Source: Dastarcus helophoroides (taxonomy: Eukaryota; Arthropoda; Insecta; Coleoptera; Bothrideridae). From it: 64,000 nt of DNA. The stretch is taken from the NCBI GenBank assembly GCA_028583605.1, contig CM053331.1:10524857-10588856 (forward strand), written 5' to 3'. How positions within the stretch are numbered: the first letter of the stretch is position 1; the number at the start of each line of letters is the position of its first letter. Both the position numbers and the translations under genes were made by a program. Below the pieces are notes generated by a model, which did not search any database, had not been told where the DNA came from, and saw nothing but the letters and a program-made list of their open reading frames with translations. This document shows positions 1 through 10,225 of the stretch, piece after piece.

Positions 1-571
1 TTCCAGTCAATTTTATAATTTTATTAAGAAATGCCCCAATTATTCCACTTTTGTTTTATAGTTTAATTAGTCACCCTTGCAATCGATTTTGAACTAATTT
101 ATGTTATGTCTTGAATTGGTCTTGCGCAGCCCATCATACGTTTTGACTAACATAAATAAACCGCACAAAAATGCACATCATTATTGCTCAAAGTGTCGGT
201 ACAAATTACATTAATATAATGTAATTTACAAACCATTTGCATTGATACCACAATTAATTTGAATATTAAGAAAACCAGTCAATTTTCTAGTTTTGAGTTT
301 TCACTTCTGTCGATAGTCCCCATGACGGCCTAAATTTTTTGTTATTATGTTTGTTTGATTGTTCAGAGAAAGACTGTGAATTTCCAGAGCATGTTGAGTA
401 ATCATCTTTTTTTTTTAAAAAAAAAAGGGACCCTAGCATGAATAACTTTACGATCTACTGATTTGTCCCCTTCGTTTAACGATGGTGACCGTTTAGCATC
501 TCGGTTAATTGTGTGCCAAGCATATTCAACGGAATAATCGCGATATTCAATTTCAGAAGGAAACATGTAAT
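1..571. other. Non-coding stretch, nothing recognised
   Basis: AT-rich DNA with a T run followed by an A run near 410-427. I see no coding frame, RNA gene or mobile element terminus here. GC content rises from about position 480 into the open frame that follows. Confidence 0.4.
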
Positions 572-1003
572 ATGTTCGACTGCTTAATAACAGTGGGACC
601 TAAACACGATATTAGGGATTCCAGTCCGCTAATAACTTTAAGTTTTAAGTCCCGTGTAATTGGGGTTAGATATGGGTGTAGCTGTGCTTCGCCCGTGGAT
701 AAGTTAGCAGAAACGCTAAGATTGTTTAGCATACACACACGAAGCGAGATTAGTTTTAAGCAAGTTTTAATACGAGCCCACGGCAGCAAAGCGAGCAGAG
801 TGGAGCTCGCACACATTGTAGTTAGCGGAGTCGTAAAATGGTTGGTAATGCCGTATTCTACAACCCCAGTGGGACGAAGTATGTGCAGCTTCCTAATACA
901 GCTAAGCCCCATCTCTTCTCTCGTCTATCTCGTAAAAAGCTTACACCAAATTACTGTTAATGTTCAGCGTGCTTCCCTAAAATCGTACACTCTTAAGATT
1001 TGA
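572..1003 (+). other. Unrecognised open frame in a GC-richer patch
   Basis: An ATG at 572 opens a frame of 143 codons ending at 1003. The same frame is open upstream to 509 but without an ATG. The opposite strand is also open for about 119 codons (553-912), so the lack of stops may reflect base composition rather than coding. The translated product (starts MFDCLITVGP, includes SFKSRVIGVRYGCSCASPVD) matches no family I know and has no obvious signal peptide or domain. The patch contrasts with the AT-rich flanks. It could be an exon, a non-coding conserved element or a decayed transposon piece. Confidence that it is a gene is low. Confidence 0.15.
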
Positions 1004-1194
1004 CAACTAAAATCATATTTTATTCCAAGTAACGATGTTTAAGGAATGTACCTATATAAGTTTTGTTTGTTGGTAAGGTTGCCACCTGCCACATCTACAT
1101 TTAGGGGGTATTAGCATACATTTGAATTAATTTTACGGAAGATTATTGGAATTTCTTCGTTCATGTAAAGTTGATGACTAAAAAAAAGGTCAAT

Positions 1195-1345
1195 CAAATG
1201 TTCTATAGTGAAACACTTGTTGAAAATATTTACAACTTATAAACATATACCGGTTTCAGTCTCCCTTCGCTTCATTAGTATGGTAAGGTCCTTATAAACA
1301 TTTCTAACTTATAGCAATTAGTCCACCACGTAAGTATTCAAGAGA
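1195..1345 (+). repeat. Dispersed repeat (ACCGGTTTC family), copy 1
   Basis: The segment reads as TTGAAAATATTTACAACTTA, then ACCGGTTTCAGTC, then a CATTAGTATGGTAAGG block and ACTTATAGCAATTA. The same order of blocks is clear at 44655-44775, and weaker relatives lie at 10137-10225 and 26775-26900. It has the look of a short non-autonomous element with related half-sites (ACTTATA...) on both sides of a central ACCGGTTTC motif. No terminal duplication is defined. Confidence 0.55.
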
Positions 1346-3097
1346 TGTGAATTTCATTGAATGACTTGTAATTTATTGAGACGACATCTAGATACTAGGG
1401 CGACAAAATACTTTAAAGAAACAAAAAAATAGAAGCGTGTTAGGAACGTATTAAGAGTGTATTAAAAGCCCGAAAATAAGAAAAACAGTACCGTCACCGT
1501 TGCGGATGCCCCCTACCTTTGATGGCGTGCGGCTCTGTTGGTTTCAGGAGCACCGACGCTAAATATTCCTAACCATATAGACTATCTTTGGGAATAGTCC
1601 ATTTAATTCATCTAAAGCTTCTATCTAAATTTTGTTCGCAAGGCTCAGCTATTAAGTACTTGTGAATTTATGGTGCTTCTAAAAAATTAAGTCACCCTGC
1701 TCTGAATATAACATGCGCTAAAACAATATAGAATGTACTTCCAGGTCTTGCAAATAATTCATAATAACTTTCTGACTATTTATCCTTACATTCTTCATAC
1801 TTTTAGGATGTCCTATTAAATGTTAAACGTTGATACAGTGGCCCTCCCATCATGTCATTAACTTAAAACACGTAACCGGATTATAAATGACTTGCAAACT
1901 TCACTTGTAAAAGTTTGTTAACCAAAGTTTTTTCGCGTCTTCGTACAAACGCCGGATAACGTTAAGCTTTTTTTCTAAGCTGAAAAAGCAGAGACAAGGG
2001 AACCAAAACCAACCCTGTAGCGCACGTAGACTCTGCACAAAGCGAACTTCGAAGTTATGTGTGCTTTCAAGTTCATTAATTATAGCGACGCCGCTTATTC
2101 AGTCGCATTAGGACAATCAAACACTGTGTATGTTCCAATTTAATTATAATCGGACGCCTGTGCATGCCCTGAAAGCTTTTACGAAGATCGGTTGCGGGAC
2201 TGACGCTTTTCGCAGATTTAATGCATCTAATGAGTGCTTAGCGTCGGATTTTTGCTCATCATGTTATTTTATCTTTTAATTAACGAAACAATTAACGCAC
2301 GCTTAAAATGTTTGGTTTAGGGAAAGATATGATTCAATTAGACGGAAGTGGGATATTTTAATTAAATGAGTGTATGTGCATTGCGCACGAAGCAATTAGT
2401 TTAAGTACTCGTAAGAGGTAATATGTTGCAGAGGTATGTATTTGTTTCATTACTTTTCATATCTCGATTGCATAGATGAACATTTCCCAATGCAAAATTT
2501 TAAACATTTACGAGTTTTGTGCAGTTAATGCGCTAACTCTGGAACTAAAAGGTGATGATGTATTTTAAAGAACGATGTAGTTTGTTTTTGTTTGATATTC
2601 GTTTGATGCAACATTTTTCATTATTTCGTAAAATAAATATTTCATTAGTTTTATGTTTACAGTTTGTATTATCAGTTGTCACCTTACATTGACTAAAAGA
2701 TCAGGGCCAATGGTAAATTCTAAGTAAATCACAAAACATCTCTGACATAGAGTTTGTCGTACTAAAGCCATTGTAGAGTTAATAATCTTTAACATGACAA
2801 CGTTCGTCCACACGGGTCTTGAGCAACTGATCTGATTCTATACCTTCCCTTACTCCCCCGATTTTGTGCCTTGCGATTATCATTATTTTTCTTTACCCAA
2901 GATAGACCCCAACGGTATTCTCTGACGTAATCTCTAACAATGAGGTAAAGGCAACTGTCAGATCCTAAAGAAGAGTTTTTTATTGATTGAATGAAAAAAA
3001 CTTCTCCCGTTGAGAAAAATATGCTAGCCGTAACTGTTAATATGCTAGAAAAATAAACAGTATGATTTTAAAGTTTCCCGAGTTTCCGATCCTGTTC
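1346..3097. other. Unique-looking non-coding DNA
   Basis: No long open frame, RNA gene or repeat is recognised. Short GC-richer islands occur near 1495-1560 and 1930-2220. The base composition is unlike the motif arrays seen later, so this may be ordinary intergenic or intronic host DNA. Confidence 0.4.
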
Positions 3098-3099
3098 TA

Positions 3100-3690
3100 C
3101 CGGGTGTTTTTTTTAGTTGGGAGGTTACCTTTATATGGAGTATCACTCATTATAAAGGTAAACTGATTTTGTCGATATGGCTAATCGGAGCTGAACTACC
3201 TTTCAAAAATATTTTCAACTTCCTCCCACTTCCGGTTATACCGGAAGTAGACATCAACTTTCTTATTTTAAATAGCAACCCCCAAATTTTATATTTTATT
3301 TGGATTTTACGTAAAAAAATAAGATGAGTTTATGCATACATGTTTATTGCTATCTTTGGTAGTTTTTAAGATATTTCAATTTTTCGGAAAAAACTGACAG
3401 AAAAGAGGGTTATTTTGACTCTTTGTATCTTTTTTATTATTTGCAATAAAAACATGAAATTTGGTTTGAAGTCATAAAATATTATGGAGACTGTAATAAC
3501 GTAATCAAGTTTTACATTTATTACACAGGGTGATGGAACTTTTGTGATCTTTATTGTTTTTGTTTTATTCAAAAAAACTCTGTTTTTTTAAATGGGAACT
3601 ATGTGTTTTTTAAACATTTTTGAATTCCTCACGTAAAAAGAAGAAAAAAGTTATATTACTAATTTTTTAAAATTCTGCACCTTTACAGAG
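3100..3690 (+). repeat. Left inverted arm of the 3100-4933 element
   Basis: This arm pairs with 4340-4933 in reverse orientation. Shared blocks include the terminal CCGGGTG, the GGGAGGTTACCTTTATATGG block, the ACTTCCGGTATA-type block and the GTTTTTTTGAATAAAACAAA-type block read from either side. Pairing fades near 3690. Confidence 0.8.
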
Positions 3691-4339
3691 ATATGATGCA
3701 AAATGAAAAAGAAAAATATATCTTTTTTTTTAGTAGCAACTCAGTAGCAGTCAACAAAATTTTCAAAAAAAAATACTACCACAAGGCTTAAAAATTTTAG
3801 GCTAAATAACATTTAAAAGATAACCGCACAAGACGAATAAGTTTTTGGCTAATTGTTAGAATACTTACTGAGAAATGTTTAGGTAGCCACGAATGTAAGT
3901 TTCGTAAAAATGGTTTGTTAAACAGACTTCTCATTTTTGGAGTAATCAAAATCAACAACAAATGTTCAAGAAAATTCGTCTTTTAACTGTTATGCTGTTA
4001 GATTAGAACTCAGGATTTTTAAGCGTTAAATTTTACAATGAAAATTAAAATGGAAATTTTTTAGTAATTTTTTTTACGACTACTGCATGACAAGCATATT
4101 GCTAGGAACAATCGGATGTGCTTAAAAACGTTACTCAATTCGAAATCTTAAAATATGTCTTTAAATGTATTGAAAGAGAATATCGCCCTTGTTGTTCTTG
4201 ATGTAAATTTTTTGTCAATTATTTTTGTTTCCTATTACTTACTATGATTAATTCTTTAAGCTTTTATTGCCCACAGTTAATTTTCTACTTGAACAAACAA
4301 GAAATGTTTGATTTTTTTTATTTTGAGATTTATGTAAAA

Positions 4340-4933
4340 TACCTCTGTAATGGCACAACATTTTAAAAAATAAGTAATTTAACTTTTTTCTTCTTTTTAT
4401 GTGAAGAATTCAAAAATGATTAAAAAACATATAGTTCCTATTTAAAAAAACAGAGTTTTTTTGAATAAAACAAAAACAGCAAAGATTATAAATTTTTCAT
4501 CACTCTGTATAATAAATGTAAAATCTGTTTACGTTATTATAGTCTTCATAATATTTCCTGACTTCAACCCAAATTTCATGTTTTTACTGCAAATAATAAA
4601 AAAGATACAAAGAGTCAAAATAACCCTCTTTTCTGTCATTTTTTTTCGAAAAATTGAAATATCTTTAAAACAATCAAAGGTAGCGATAAACATGTATACA
4701 TAAACTCACTTTATTTTTTTACGTAAAATCCAATTAAAACATAAAATTTGTGGGCTGCCATTTAAAATAAGAAAGTTGATGTCTACTTCCGGTATAATCG
4801 GTAGTGGGGGGAAGTTGAAAATATTTTTAGAAGATAGTTTAACCCCGATTAGTCCCATCGACAAAATCAGTTTGCCTTTATAATAAGTAGTATTCCATAT
4901 AAAGGTAACCTCCCAACCAAAAAAAACACCCGG
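4340..4933 (-). repeat. Right inverted arm of the 3100-4933 element
   Basis: This is the reverse complement of the left arm with scattered changes. It ends precisely at CACCCGG followed by TA. The inner edge lies near the ACCTCTGTAATGG block (about 4340), which mirrors CTTTACAGAGATA near 3680. Confidence 0.8.
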
Positions 4934-4935
4934 TA

Positions 4936-5510
4936 TAAACCTGTGTGCAATACTTTTCACTAATAATAAATTGCAACGGCACTTTATTATTAGATAAAAA
5001 AATCAAGCTACATTAATAGATATTATGTATACTCTTTACTCTGGGAATTTTAAAAGATTTTAAATATTTTACAACTTAAGCTTTTGCATTTAACACCAAA
5101 TTAAATCATCATAAAAATAAGAATAAGGAGAAAACAACTCTGTTGGGTTTTCCGCTTAGTGTTTTGTCTCTGCACGAAACGAAACTTTCGTAAACATTTA
5201 AGAATTCATTTCTAAAGTAAGGCAATACATTAGGAATATTTACAGCCATTACGAGTGGAGACAAGAGCGAGCGTCATCTGGATTTTAACGATATTACGAA
5301 AATAATAACGACTTTAACGTGATAGAAGTACTTTCTTTCCTGCGGAGTTTTCGCAGACAGAAATGTGTCTCTTAAAGTAGAGAGATACCTACGAAGCATG
5401 ACTAGCTTCTTGATAAAACGTGTTTATAATGAAGGTATTATTTTGTTTTGCCTTCCGTCGATCAATGAAACTGGTCTACGATATAATGAGTTTTTTATTT
5501 AGAATTGTTA
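4936..5510. other. Non-coding stretch, nothing recognised
   Basis: No coding frame or repeat recognised. Slightly GC-richer than the flanking repeats. Confidence 0.35.
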
Positions 5511-5580
5511 TCAATCAATCAATCAATCAATCTTTATTTGTTCTTCAAAAACTTCTTACAGCTTTTATAACAAGAATTGT
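5511..5580 (-). repeat. (TCAA)n microsatellite, probable 3' end of a minus-strand non-LTR element
   Basis: Five and a half TCAA units (5511-5532) are followed by TTTATTTG. Read on the minus strand this is an AATAAA signal followed by a tandem GATT tail, the usual 3' structure of CR1/L2-like and related non-LTR retrotransposons. The body upstream on the minus strand is not recognisable, so this would be a severely 5'-truncated copy. A plain microsatellite is the alternative. Confidence 0.45.
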
Positions 5581-5839
5581 TATTCATTAGAGATCGTAGC
5601 AGTTGCATTTATTTTCATATTTGTAAGGAGTGTGTTATCTTAAAAATTAGTGCATAATTTTAAAATATTAGAACATTCTGAAATGAAAATGGCACAAGAG
5701 ACAAGTTAATGAAGACAGTTTTGTTAACTCAGTATGTCAACCAACCATTCAATTCATCGATCACAAGAGTTTCGCCTTTGATATGTTGAAACCGAAGCAC
5801 TGTTAGGGTTGCACAACAATATGCAGCATTAGATATAAG

Positions 5840-6220
5840 CGCCATGTCAAACAGCAAGCTACAAATATTTCTCGATCCTAGTAACAATGACGGCGTCGTT
5901 CGTGAAAAATATAACACAACAAGGTTACTTAACATGTAAACAAGGTTACAAAGGTCCTTAATATTAAGGTAACTTTATTGTATTATGGGTTGCCTAGCAA
6001 TATCTATTAAGTACAAAAACCATGTCAAACAGCAAACTACAAATATTTCTCGACCCAAGTTATGATGACAGCATCGTTCGTGAAGAATACCACACATTAC
6101 AACCAGGTTATGTATACAATGTAAATAAAGTTGCAAGGGTCATTAGTAGAGACCGGATGTTATTGACAATTGCAATTTTTGCCTTTTTTGATGTTATTGC
6201 AATTTTTATGCAATTTTAGT
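5840..6220 (+). repeat. Tandem pair of a 178-bp dispersed repeat (SNSKLQIF family)
   Basis: Two diverged units start at ATG 5844 and ATG 6022, exactly 178 bp apart. Both read MSNSKLQIFLDPS in the plus frame. The second unit stays open for 65 codons (6022-6219) and continues YDDSIVREEYHTLQPGYVY. The first is stopped after about 30 codons. A third diverged copy lies at 44391-44540 and has lost the ATG (SNSKLNIFLDPSDDDN). Shared non-coding blocks such as GGTAACTTTATTGTATTATG follow the reading frame. The family may descend from a coding exon or transposon ORF, but I do not recognise it and the copies look decayed. Confidence 0.6.
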
Positions 6221-6689
6221 CAAGAATGCAATTATTTGTCAATTTTCTAAAATTTCCCACGTATTAGTAATAATTATTCTGTGGCAACAGGAATAATTAG
6301 TAATTATAGTATTGGTAATTCCATAATTACTACCCTAATTCCAATTTTTGATACAATTTCTTTCTACTTTCACTTAATTGCGTTGTAATTACTTTTCGGG
6401 AGGAATATCTATTATGAAGGGCTTCATCACAACTTACTCATAAGATGGCGTTAGGACCATTCTTTAATTGTAAGATGCCTAAATCTCTTTATCATTTTCT
6501 ACCAAAATGAATAGAGCATTTATAGTAACTTGGTATAATAAAAATCCGCTAAGAGGCGCTATCGCCGAGGTGAAGTATAATTTATGCGTTTATTCTTAAG
6601 CCATAACAGTTTGCGAGAAAATTTTGCTTTCAAAAATTATTCTAAATAAACATTATAATGAGACATGCTTTTATTTTACAATAAAAACA
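6221..6689. other. Non-coding stretch
   Basis: Includes a run of TAATTA-type motifs (6250-6345). There is no gene or recognisable element end before the AT-rich motif array begins. Confidence 0.35.
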
Positions 6690-8800
6690 TATTTTTGTAT
6701 TTACCTTAAACATTAATTATTGTTACTATTTGTTTCCAAGTTTTAATTTTAAAAATCGCAACTTTGTGAAGTATTTTACATTTTTTAAATATTTTGATTT
6801 AAAAAACGCTTTTTTATAAGTTTTACTTTTTTAAAAATATCTATTTTTTAATTTGCTACTTCAATTAAAATTTATATTTTTTTATTTCTATTTTTTATTG
6901 AAAATTTTATTTTCAAAATTGCAGCTAACTTTAGATGTTCCATTTTTGTTAATAATTCAATATTTAAAAAAAAATTAACTTACGAAATTAATTTTTTTTG
7001 AACATTTTGACTTTTACAAAAGGAGTCCTTGAGATTATTGAAAATTTTGAATTATTTTCAGAATTTAACCTTATTCTCAAATATTCAACAGTTTTCTGAA
7101 AATGGCGATTTTTTTAAAGTTTAGCTTCATAATTTTCGTCTATTTAAAAAATATCTTTTTTAAATTTCGACTTTTAAAAAAATCTTTTTCTTAATTTTTG
7201 ACCTTTTTTAAAATTTGAATTTTTTTATTTTTTCCTATTTTTGGAAAATTTTAATTTTTTCAAAATTTTCCATTTTTTAAAAATATTGACTTTTTTGCAC
7301 CTTTTTCTAAAAATTCGGATTTTAAAGATTTTAATCCCTTTCAAATTATTTTACTTTTTTTTTAAATTTGCCTATTTTAAAAATATGTTGTCCCTTTAAA
7401 TTTCGACTTTTCTTTAAAGTTTCTACTTTTTTAAGAATTCTTTTCTTTCAAATATCAAGTGTTTTCAAAAATTTCATCTTTCTTGAAAATTTTAACTCTT
7501 TTGGCAATGTTTTAATTTCTACATCATAAAATGTTCGACTTTAAAAATTTCAGTTGTTTTCTCAAAATTTGTATGACTATATTTAAAATTTAACTTTTGT
7601 TCAAAAAATTTTTACTTTTTTTGTAAACTGTAGCCTTTGAAAGTTTAGATTTTTTGTAGAAAATGTGGGCTCATTGAAAATCTTGACTTTTGAGTTTTTT
7701 CTATTCTTAGAAAATGTCAAGTTTCTTGGAAGCTGCGCTGTTACCAAAATTTCGACTTTTTGAAATGTTAAACTTTTCAACATTTTACTTTCTTTTGACA
7801 TTTTGCAAATTTTAAAATTTTTCAAAATGTCGAACTTTTTTTTATATTTTCGACTTTTTGAAAATCTTCCAAAGTGTTATTTTTGAAAATTTTTGTTTGA
7901 TTTCTTTAAAAATGCTTTTATTAAATTTCAACTGTCAAAAATTTTCATTTTAAAAAAAATTGAACTCCTTAAAATTTCGATAATATTTGAAAATTTTAAT
8001 GTTTCTGTAATTCTGGATTTTATTTTTTTGCAAAAATTCAAATTTTTTGGAAATTTGAACAAATACATATATTTTTTTTAAATCTCGATTTTCTTTAAAA
8101 ATTTTGACGATTTTTGAAAATTTTAGATCACTTTCCAAAATTTAAACTTTTTTTAAAAAATTACGAATACTTTTGAAAATTTCGCCATTTTTTTTTAATT
8201 TTCGAATTTTGAAAATATCGATTTTTCAAAATTTGGCCTTTTTAAAATTTTGATTTGACTTTTTTTGGAGATTTTAACATTGCATGAAAATTTCGAAATT
8301 TTTCGAAATTTTAACTTTCGATTATTATCAAAATATTTACTTTTTCAAAACTTCCGACAAGTTTGCCTTTCCCCAAATTTTTATTATTTCTTTTGAATTT
8401 TTCTTTAAAATTTGAACACCTTTCAAAATTCAATTTATTTTAAATGTTCACCCCTTTTTAGAAATCTTTAAAGTAAATTTTGGTTTTTTCAAAATTTAGC
8501 GTTTTTAGTTTTTGAGTTAGAATTTTTCTTATTCAAATTTTAAACAATCCTAGAATTTTGACTATCTCCGACATTTCACACTGAAGTCGAAGAAAAATTA
8601 ATTTTAATTTTTCTTAAATTTCGAGTTTTTCTTAGAATTTAAATTTAAAAATGAAAATTTTTAAATCTTTACTTAATATAATAATTATAATATATAATAT
8701 ATAATTATAATAATAATTATCTTGACTTTGATTAAAAAAATGTAAAATATCTGGAAATATTTGAAATGTTTGCAAAAAAGTGGAATGTTTGAAAGCTGAT
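6690..8800. repeat. AT-rich degenerate motif array, T-rich on the plus strand
   Basis: About 2 kb built from endlessly varied short blocks of the type AAAATTTTGACTTTTTT and TTTTCAAAATTTCGAC, with spacing of roughly 20-35 bp and no exact period. The plus strand carries the pyrimidine-rich version almost throughout. Short open frames inside it (for example 7601-7825 and 7893-8081) are compositional artefacts rich in F, K, N and I. An AT palindrome (TATAATATATAATATATAAT, near 8690-8710) lies at the far end. Confidence 0.6.
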
Positions 8801-8825
8801 TTTTGGAAAAAACGTCAATATTGAA

Positions 8826-9214
8826 TGATGACGAGAGTTTGGCCGATTCCCACGAAAAACTAGAACACAGGCGAACGGTCGGTGACTCATCTCTTTTCTA
8901 CAGGTAAGATGCTCTCAGGAACTAATAGGATTGATCCCCCCAAGGGCAAGATTTTTGAGGCATGCAAAACAGCAAATTCCTGAGCGGTCCAGCTTGACAC
9001 AGTGAGGACTTCTGTCTACGGAGACTCTTTTTTCAACAAAATTTTCATCTTATGAAACTCGTTACCAAAAGAAATGTTCCCTGAAAATTACAACCTGTCC
9101 TTGTTTAAGCAGACGGTTCATCCCCATTAATCCTCGTTTCCGCATCCTACTCGCAGTGCTTTGAAGGCATAATGAGGTTGCTCTTTGTGAGTGGATTAGA
9201 TTTAAAAAAAAAAA
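8826..9214 (+). mobile_element. Non-LTR retrotransposon, 5'-truncated 3' fragment (copy D)
   Basis: Homologous to the last 390 bp of copies A (19515-19921) and C. It covers the C-terminal ORF2 region (ESL..LEHRR, then IPPRARF and SVYGDSFF equivalents) and the very short 3' UTR, ending GTGGATTAGATTTAAAAAAA. Several in-frame disruptions and a small deletion after GGCATGCAAAAC show it is a dead copy. The precise 3' end with an A tail and an abrupt 5' truncation is typical of target-primed reverse transcription. Confidence 0.85.
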
Positions 9215-9880
9215 CAGGTGAAATCTCAAAAAGTTAAAAATTCTAACAAAAGATGCTGAAAATTATAAAAGAAAAGTAAATTTCAGGCATTGAAAATAGA
9301 AGTTTCAAGAAAGATAAAAATTCGAAATTAGAGTTTTTAAACTTTTTTCTTTCATGTGATTACAGAGTTTCATGTGAAACCCTAAAAAATTAATTACGTC
9401 AAAAGAAAGGAACATAAAAAAATTATTCTACTGAATCAAAAAAAGTCAATTTTGAAACCAAAATCTTTAATCTCGAACCTTCGAATTTAATCTCTAAATT
9501 TTGCCTTAAAATTTTGATAAGGATAAATTTTCAATTTCAAGGTAAATATGAAATTTGGGGAAAAAATGGAGGTTAAGACGTTAAAATTAGTTTATTTTCG
9601 AGATACAAGAATTTGAATTCGAAGTCGAAATATTGGGGTATTTTAAATGATTAATTTTAAGGAAAAAAAATCAGTTTTGGGAGGAATTGAACATCTTTAA
9701 AATATTTGAAACATGTATTAAAATTACCAAAACGTAATAAAGAAATTTTTACAAAAACACTCGAATTTCAAATTTTTTCCTGAAATTTCTTCGGAAATTT
9801 GACATTGTTTACAAATTTTGATTTTGACTCCCTTTTTTAAGCTTCTCAGTACAAATTTGAAATTTGTATTTTTTTTTTGT
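9215..9880. repeat. AT-rich motif array, A-rich on the plus strand
   Basis: Same style as 6690-8800 but with mainly A-rich motifs (for example TTGAAAATAGAAGTTTCAAG) on the plus strand. No gene is supported. Confidence 0.45.
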
Positions 9881-9889
9881 TATTTTCAG

Positions 9890-10100
9890 CTTTTATAGAA
9901 AATTCGTTTTGGTGGAACGGATTGGCCCTTGGTTGTTTTCAAAAATTGAAATACAAATCTTGTCCCCTGAAACCAAGAAAGATTAAAAAAACACAACAAA
10001 GGTTGCTCTACCACGTTTCGATAGCCAAGCTGTCATCTCGAGAGAGAAAATTCGTTTCTTTGTAAAAATTTTCTTATTTAGGTTCGACTTGAAAGGAGCC
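9890..10100 (+). repeat. Dispersed MITE-like repeat, single arm copy
   Basis: The blocks GGCCCTTGGTTGTTTTCAAA, CTTGTCCCCTGAAACCAAG and CGTTTCGATAGCCAAGCTG recur in the hairpin element at 49965-50190, where both arms are present. A plus-strand open frame of 62 codons (9877-10065) runs through it but is explained by the repeat. Confidence 0.6.
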
Positions 10101-10136
10101 TTATTTTAGAGTTGCTGATAGATGTGCGGCGGGCCT

Positions 10137-10225
10137 GATGATAACCGACAACCATAAACCGATTTTGGTCTTCCTTAGCGTCATCAGTATGATTCGGTTG
10201 CTATAAACATTTTCAACTTTGTTAA
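10137..10225 (+). repeat. Dispersed repeat (ACCGGTTTC family), diverged copy
   Basis: AAACCGATTTTGGTCTTCCT, then a CATCAGTATGATTCGGTTG block and ATAAACATTTTCAACTT match the order of blocks at 1235-1330 and 44690-44770. Confidence 0.45.

Larger units (their letters stand above)
3100..4933. mobile_element. Large inverted-repeat DNA transposon (non-autonomous), TA target duplication
   Basis: The left end starts CCGGGTGTTTTTTTTAGTTG and the right end is its near reverse complement, ending CAACCAAAAAAAACACCCGG. A TA dinucleotide sits immediately outside each end (3098-3099 and 4934-4935), as expected for Tc1/mariner-type insertion. Inverted arms of roughly 590 bp flank a spacer of about 650 bp that encodes nothing recognisable. 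The arms have diverged from each other, with scattered substitutions and small indels, so the element is not recent. Each arm contains a short mirror-image open frame (3366-3572 minus, 4461-4703 plus). The two products differ at many residues, which argues against a protein under selection. It is best read as a foldback-like or long-TIR MITE of the Tc1/mariner superfamily. Confidence 0.8.

Noticed and set aside
3366..4703. Mirror-image open frames (68 and 80 codons) in the arms of the 3100-4933 element
   Set aside because: They share sequence only because the arms are inverted repeats. The peptides differ at many residues, as expected without selection on protein.
7601..8138. Several open frames on both strands in the AT array
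   Set aside because: Low-complexity F/K/N/I-rich peptides on both strands, explained by base composition.
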